Shown: piece after piece, positions 60,199-64,000 of the stretch
Layout: each line of letters opens with the position of its first letter
Numbering within the stretch: position 1 is the stretch's first letter
Notes under the pieces: generated by a model
What the model saw: the letters and a program-made list of their open reading frames with translations, nothing else
Told to the model about the DNA's origin: nothing
Database searches by the model: none
Assembly: GCA_943367715.1 (NCBI GenBank)
Contig: CALRJY020000014.1
Coordinates: 83,879-147,878 of the forward strand
Direction of reading: 5' to 3'
Origin: JAEYXS01 sp943367715
GTDB lineage: Bacteria; Verrucomicrobiota; Verrucomicrobiia; Limisphaerales; JAEYXS01
DNA length: 64,000 nt
Position numbers and translations under genes: made by a program

Positions 60199-60504
60199 TT
60201 ACCAACCAGCATCTTCGGGGAACACGTTGCTGTATTTCGCGCTTGTGCGGGGCTCCGCCATCATCTCGGCCACAGTATCCCGCCATTTGGCGTAGTGCTT
60301 GGTCTCCTTATGTTTGGCGGGGGCCTCTGGATTGCGATAGACCTCTACCAACACGAACTTGGAGGGGTTATCCTGCTGCTGGACGACGTCGAAGCGGGCT
60401 ATTCCTGGTTCCTGCACGCTGAGCCGGGCATTTTCATGGGTGGCCAGCTTGAACGCCTCGACCGATTCCGGCTTCACATGGACATGGACGTGAACGATGA
60501 GCAT
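60199..60504 (-). CDS. Antibiotic biosynthesis monooxygenase domain protein (LsrG/YgiN-like)
   Basis: A 101-residue ferredoxin-like monooxygenase fold. The pattern LATHENARLSVQEPGIARFDVVQ, EVYRNPEAPAKHKETKHYAKW closely follows LsrG, which isomerises phospho-AI-2, and other ABM proteins. ATG at 60504 has an AAAGG motif 4 bases upstream and begins the first strand (MLIVHVHVHV); ATG at 60543 is less likely. It is transcribed before, and probably with, the Fe-dehydrogenase. Confidence 0.8.
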   Translation of the reverse strand: MLIVHVHVHVKPESVEAFKLATHENARLSVQEPGIARFDVVQQQDNPSKFVLVEVYRNPEAPAKHKETKHYAKWRDTVAEMMAEPRTSAKYSNVFPEDAGW

Positions 60505-60636
60505 AAGACCTTTTTCCATCCAGAGAACGCCAGCTTTCCGCACCGGTCAATGCGTTTCCCAAACACTTGTGAATTGCTGCTTTACAAGTTTGTGATAAGT
60601 TGAATAAGTTCAACCCGAAATCTCGCTGACTAACCT

Positions 60637-61152
60637 ATGCGCAAATCTTTGGCCCTGATGTTTTCGGCGGCTGTGGCAGTGACTCTGACCACCGGCTGCG
60701 CTGGCCCCGCCCACAAACTCGGTCGCGGCATCAATAATGCCACGGAATTCGCCCGCCTCGGTGACTTCCGCCGCTCCATGGAGCAGACCGCCATGTGGTA
60801 CGGTCCCGATCAGGCCTACACCGCCGGCTTCATCAAGGGTATCAACCGCAGCATGACCCGCACGGTGCTGGGTGTGGCCGAAATCGTCACCTTCCCCTTC
60901 CCCACGCCCACTTACGATGCCTTCTACATGAAGCACAGCAAGGGCGGCGAAGACATCTACATCGGAGGACCTTACCAGCCCAAGCAGGTGTTCTCGATCG
61001 ATTTCATGACATCCGATCCCGCCTATCCGACGAATTTCAAGCCCGGCTTGGTCTCGGACAGCATCTTCGCCACGGATACGCAGATCGGTTTCAGCGCGGG
61101 TGACGCCTTCCCGTTCGTTCCGGGCAGCCGTTTCCACATCTTTGATTACTGA
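60637..61152 (+). CDS. TIGR04073-like exosortase-associated lipoprotein
   Basis: A 171-residue protein with a lipoprotein signal (MRKSLALMFSAAVAVTLTTGC, cleavage before Cys21). The following KLGRGINNATEFARLGDFRRS is the pattern of the TIGR04073 family, found in Verrucomicrobia and other exosortase/PEP-CTERM organisms. No exosortase or PEP-CTERM target gene is in this window. The remaining sequence (TRTVLGVAEIVTFPFPTPTYD) fits the family outline. A hairpin terminator follows the stop. Confidence 0.65.
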   Translation: MRKSLALMFSAAVAVTLTTGCAGPAHKLGRGINNATEFARLGDFRRSMEQTAMWYGPDQAYTAGFIKGINRSMTRTVLGVAEIVTFPFPTPTYDAFYMKHSKGGEDIYIGGPYQPKQVFSIDFMTSDPAYPTNFKPGLVSDSIFATDTQIGFSAGDAFPFVPGSRFHIFDY

Positions 61153-61170
61153 AAAAGCTTTTCAAACAGG

Positions 61171-61198
61171 CGGCGCCAACATTTGCTTGTTGGCGCCG
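61171..61198 (+). terminator. Terminator after the TIGR04073-like gene
   Basis: Stem CGGCGCCAACA/TGTTGGCGCCG with a 6-base loop, followed by TTTGTATTTT. It lies 18 bases past the stop at 61152 and 18 bases before ispE. Confidence 0.75.
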
Positions 61199-61216
61199 TT
61201 TGTATTTTAACGCGAG

Positions 61217-62089
61217 ATGCCACTGACAATTCAATCGCACTGCAAGGTCAACCTGATCCTGAACATCTTGGGCAAGCGCCAGGATGGCTTTCATGAACTG
61301 GAGACGGTGATGCTCCCCATCCCGCTCCATGACACCCTCACCTTTGAGCGGAGCGGACGCGGCGTCACCCTCACCTGCAGCGATGACCGCCTGCCCGTGG
61401 ATGCCAGCAATCTCGTCCACCGCGCCGCCTCCGCCTTTCTGACGAACGCGAAGATGTTTGATGGCGTGAAGATCCATCTGGAGAAACGTATCCCCATGGC
61501 CGCCGGTCTGGGCGGCGGTAGTGGCAACGCCGCCATCACGCTGCTGGGTATGAACGAGCTCTTCGGCCAACGCCTGCCCGAGAACCGCCTCTACGATATC
61601 GCCGCCGCTTTGGGCTCGGACGTGCCGTTCTTCCTGCAAAAAGGTCCGGCCCTGGCCGTTGGACGAGGCGAGAAAGTGCAAACCTTGCCGCCCTTCCGGG
61701 CCCTTAAGGGCTGCGGCCTGTTGCTTATCCATCCGGGCTTTGGTGTTTCTACCGCTTGGGCCTACCAGAATCTCGCCCGCTTCCCGGAAGACTTGAATGG
61801 TCGCGCTGGCCGCTCGCACGAATTAGTCAATGCTTTGAATACGGCCGATACCCAAGCCGCCGTGAAGCAGTTCTACAACTCGCTTGAAGCGCCGGTGCTG
61901 GAGAAGCATCCCATCCTGAAACTCTATCAGGAATTCCTCGAAGCCCGCGGAGCCCTGCGCGCGATGATGTCCGGCAGCGGCTCCACCACGTTCGCGGTGT
62001 TCGAGAACAAAGCGGCAGCGGACGCGGTGATCGAAGAGTTCCGTGGCAAGTTCGGGGACACGGCGTGGATAGCTACGCTGGAGCTTTAG
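61217..62089 (+). CDS. ispE: 4-diphosphocytidyl-2-C-methyl-D-erythritol kinase
   Basis: A 290-residue GHMP kinase of the MEP isoprenoid pathway. It opens with SHCKVNLILNILGKRQDGFHEL, and has the glycine-rich GHMP phosphate loop PMAAGLGGGSGNAA and the late motif MMSGSGSTTFAVF. The length is normal. The gene is followed one base after its stop by a REPIN-like inverted repeat, and preceded by the terminator of the lipoprotein gene, so it may be transcribed alone. Confidence 0.95.
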   Translation: MPLTIQSHCKVNLILNILGKRQDGFHELETVMLPIPLHDTLTFERSGRGVTLTCSDDRLPVDASNLVHRAASAFLTNAKMFDGVKIHLEKRIPMAAGLGGGSGNAAITLLGMNELFGQRLPENRLYDIAAALGSDVPFFLQKGPALAVGRGEKVQTLPPFRALKGCGLLLIHPGFGVSTAWAYQNLARFPEDLNGRAGRSHELVNALNTADTQAAVKQFYNSLEAPVLEKHPILKLYQEFLEARGALRAMMSGSGSTTFAVFENKAAADAVIEEFRGKFGDTAWIATLEL

Positions 62090-62090
62090 T

Positions 62091-62248
62091 GGAGCGTGGG
62101 CGTCCTCGCCCACAGCAATGTCCATAAGCAAAGGCGGGCCAGACTCGTTTAAAATCTACCGACCGAAACACTCTTTTTATTACGTTTTCAAGAGTTCTGT
62201 AAGCCAACTGGTTTACGCAGCTTGCTGTGGGCGAGACGCCCACGCTCC
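62091..62248. repeat. REPIN-like inverted repeat (158 bases)
   Basis: The ends are inverted copies: 62091-62117 and 62223-62248 match on 26 of 27 positions (one extra C). Each copy is itself a hairpin (GTGGGCG ... CGCCCAC). Between them are 105 bases of AT-richer sequence with no gene. The structure is that of paired REP elements (REPIN) or a small MITE. It begins one base after the ispE stop codon. No target site duplication was seen, and a RAYT transposase was not found in the window. Confidence 0.6.
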
Positions 62249-62339
62249 AAAGGCCACATTCTCGCGCTCCATTTTCTTTTTCGCCTGCCATACAAATTTC
62301 TCCCCGCTGGTGTCTATCTCATGAAAACCAACCAGTATC

Positions 62340-63788
62340 ATGGGGAAGAAACATCATTGGTTGCCGTTGCTGCTGGCTGCCGGGCTTGTGGCCGGTTCGT
62401 TTCTATCAGGCTGCGCACGCGAACCCTCGCTTTTGCAGCGGCCTAAGAACGAACCGCAGATAAAGGCTTTCTTCGACGCCAAGGAGGCGCAAGCCCGGCA
62501 GCTGGTCAAGCAGGAGAACAAAGAACTGCCGCCAGAGATCTGGCCTTACTTTGCAGCGGGCAAGAAAGGTGACTGGGCCACGGTGACGAATCTTTACGCT
62601 CAAATAGCGAATCGCACTTATGATTCTAAATACGATAAAAGAATCAAAGTCGGACTGCAGTCGATGTCTTGGACACCCATTGCTGAAACTTACCACTTTT
62701 ACCTGCAATGCACGCAACCTGATTCCAAGCTCGCTCTGGCTTTAGGTGAAGAAATCATGCGAGTGGTGCCGCGCGGCAGCATCTACTATGGAGACACAGA
62801 AATTGGCCGGTATATACCTACGGCATTTTGCCGAGACCATGCCGGAGGCGATCCCTTTTTTGTGCTCACGCAGAACGCTTTAGCGGATGGCCTGTATCTA
62901 TCCTATCTCCAAAACATGTTTGGAACGAAAATTCGAAGCCTTACCCAGCAAGATTCCAAGGAAGCGTTTGATGAATATATCCAAGATGCCGTAAAGCGTA
63001 TGCAAGCAGGCCAGCTACAAACTAATGAAAACGGTCAAGAAACGAAGGTCGTTACCGCAATCAACTCCCGCCTCTCCGAGATAATGTTCGGACGCAATGC
63101 TGATCGAGAATTTTACGTTTGCGAAGACTCCCCGACCGCATGGATGTATTCACATCTCACCCCGCACGGTCCGATAATGAAAGTGAACCGGGAGAAGCTC
63201 GGTGAATTACGTCCTGAGATCGTTCAGCGGGACCGGGAATATTGGGAAAAGGCCATCGTACCATTAATCGGCAACTGGCTCACGGAAGAGACCTCGCTTA
63301 CCGCGGTATGTGCCTTCGCAGAGAAGATCTATGTCCGGCAGGATTTTAGCGGGTTTACTGGAGACGCGAATTACACGCGCATGACCACGTTTGAGCGAAC
63401 ACTCCCTGAGTATCAACCTGCGGCGATGGCATGGTCAAAGTGCCGCTTAGCAATCGCAGGAGTTTACGCCTGGCGCATGAATGACTGCGCAGCGCAGATC
63501 AAACATATCCAGGCTCTCTCTTCCGGGGAAACCAACACGAAGCAGGTAGATATCAAACGTTTGTCTGCAGAACAGCAACGCTATCTCAAAGAGGCAGATT
63601 ACTCCTATCGACAAGCATTTGCCTTAAACCCGTCATCATCGGAAACGGTTCACCGATACTCATCACTGCTCACCTCGCTTAACCGCCACGCGGAGGCATT
63701 AACCCTGGTACGCATGGCGAAGAAACTAAATCCCGAAGGCATGTCCGACTTGGAAGCAAAGTTGGTTCACCAGCAAACTAAGCCATGA
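62340..63788 (+). CDS. Hypothetical lipoprotein with C-terminal TPR-like region
   Basis: A 482-residue exported protein with a lipoprotein signal (MGKKHHWLPLLLAAGLVAGSFLSGC, lipobox LSGC). The rest is mostly helical and not recognised; near the C-terminus, YSYRQAFALNPSSSETVHRYSSLL and AEALTLVRMAKKLNPEG look like TPR units. It is followed by a second gene starting at 63785 whose signal sequence repeats the first one's, so it is probably one of a tandem pair. The stop overlaps the next start (ATGA, 63785-63788). Confidence 0.6.
   Translation: MGKKHHWLPLLLAAGLVAGSFLSGCAREPSLLQRPKNEPQIKAFFDAKEAQARQLVKQENKELPPEIWPYFAAGKKGDWATVTNLYAQIANRTYDSKYDKRIKVGLQSMSWTPIAETYHFYLQCTQPDSKLALALGEEIMRVVPRGSIYYGDTEIGRYIPTAFCRDHAGGDPFFVLTQNALADGLYLSYLQNMFGTKIRSLTQQDSKEAFDEYIQDAVKRMQAGQLQTNENGQETKVVTAINSRLSEIMFGRNADREFYVCEDSPTAWMYSHLTPHGPIMKVNREKLGELRPEIVQRDREYWEKAIVPLIGNWLTEETSLTAVCAFAEKIYVRQDFSGFTGDANYTRMTTFERTLPEYQPAAMAWSKCRLAIAGVYAWRMNDCAAQIKHIQALSSGETNTKQVDIKRLSAEQQRYLKEADYSYRQAFALNPSSSETVHRYSSLLTSLNRHAEALTLVRMAKKLNPEGMSDLEAKLVHQQTKP
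62368..62397. repeat. 30-base direct repeat, first copy
   Basis: The signal-peptide coding segment at 62368-62397 is repeated exactly at 63810-63839. Copies code for LLLAAGLVAG in both lipoprotein genes. A 30-base identity 1.4 kb apart suggests a recent gene duplication or conversion. Confidence 0.7.
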
Positions 63789-63937
63789 GAGGAAAACTTC
63801 ACTCCCACCTGCTGCTGGCTGCCGGGCTTGTGGCCGGTTTGTTCCTGCTGGGTGAGGTTCCCCCGAAGAAGTGGACACAGGAGGGGAATAAGTGTCAGTG
63901 GTATTTAGTTGAGTTGGTTTTCAAAGTCCACAGGTGA
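63785..63937 (+). pseudogene. Second lipoprotein gene, interrupted by an IS3-family element
   Basis: The ATG at 63785 overlaps the upstream stop. Its first 23 codons give a lipoprotein-type signal (LLLAAGLVAGLFLLG) nearly identical to that of the previous gene. The IS end begins at 63853, directly before the expected lipobox Cys codon, so codons 24-50 are IS sequence ending at a TGA (63937). The mature protein is therefore lost. What follows beyond the insertion is outside the window. Confidence 0.65.
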
Positions 63938-64000
63938 ATGGTAGCCGAGGGCGCTGTGGAGCCGCACGCGGTTGTAATAGGTTTCGATCCAGACAAAGAG
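63853..64000. mobile_element. IS3-family insertion sequence, one end
   Basis: The element runs off the right edge. Its tip starts TGAGGTTCCCCCGAAG, the 5'-TG terminus and A/G-rich inner sequence (GAAGTGGACA) typical of IS3-family ends. The minus strand encodes the C-terminus of an OrfB-type transposase. The insertion interrupts the second lipoprotein gene. The left end and target duplication are not visible. Confidence 0.75.
63905..64000 (-). CDS. IS3-family transposase (OrfB) C-terminal fragment
   Basis: 31 residues before a TAA stop at 63905-63907, read on the minus strand from the window edge: YYNRVRLHSALGYHSPVDFE matches the end of the IS3-family integrase core (rve domain), where YNxxRxHSALGYxSPxxF is conserved. 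The rest, including the DDE residues, lies beyond the window. Confidence 0.85.
   Translation of the reverse strand, partial: LFVWIETYYNRVRLHSALGYHSPVDFENQLN

Noticed and set aside
1..64000. tRNA, rRNA, tmRNA or CRISPR array
   Set aside because: I looked for T-arm type GTTCGAATCC motifs with acceptor stems and for regularly spaced repeats and saw none, but covariance models were not run.

Overview
The window looks like a chromosomal segment of a member of the Verrucomicrobiota, most likely near Pedosphaera/Limisphaerales (inference). The signs are a fused LpxC/FabZ protein, a PVC-type dehydrogenase with C-terminal cytochrome c, several DUF1080 and DUF6807 secreted proteins, a TIGR04073 (exosortase-associated) lipoprotein, pseudopilins with short leaders, an RRM-glycine RNA-binding protein, high GC, and many small palindromic repeats between genes. 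Shine-Dalgarno sequences are often weak or absent. I saw no rRNA, tRNA or CRISPR array.

Layout. 1-1039: a repeat cluster abuts the 3' remnant of an aldo/keto reductase, followed by a DUF3817 membrane protein and more palindromes. 1040-8325: DacB peptidase, a thioredoxin/CxxCH/PDZ protein, an alpha/beta hydrolase and a DctA transporter. 8326-18000: RNase HI, a DUF1080 protein, a GH5 glycosidase, small genes, an orphan ParA/TraL-like ATPase, an RRM protein, an esterase and a 1084-residue secreted PQQ-type dehydrogenase. 18432-26979: PVC cytochrome plus DUF1080, then DUF6807 plus a Tat-exported Gfo/Idh/MocA oxidoreductase. This fits the carbohydrate (3-keto-glycoside) metabolism typical of the phylum. 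27058-29989: a minus-strand operon of a membrane protein, a pseudopilin, and an ABC ATPase and permease. 31569-46389: housekeeping genes: glgC, glmS, mtnP, an ArfB-like factor, lpxC/fabZ-lpxA, infA, apaG, a beta-CASP nuclease, transketolase and a CvfB-like protein. 46449-54573: rhomboid protease, nadR-pnuC salvage operon, a beta-propeller protein, a metzincin with an NPCBM-like domain, and a run of small hypothetical genes ending in an amber-interrupted gene. 55045-62089: RhlE-type helicase and UvrD (divergent), Fe-alcohol dehydrogenase with an LsrG-like monooxygenase, TIGR04073 lipoprotein, ispE. 62091-64000: a REPIN-like inverted repeat, a lipoprotein gene, and a second related lipoprotein start cut by an IS3-family element that runs off the window.

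The strongest unexplained signals are the density and variety of palindromic repeats, two of which sit beside broken genes; the IS-interrupted tandem lipoprotein; a probable leaderless pseudopilin transcript; and several unusual proteins (thioredoxin-CxxCH-PDZ, divergent transketolase, NadR lacking the Walker A lysine, HExxH membrane protein). I did not find a clear new defence or mobile system. All family calls are from motifs read by eye; no database search was run.
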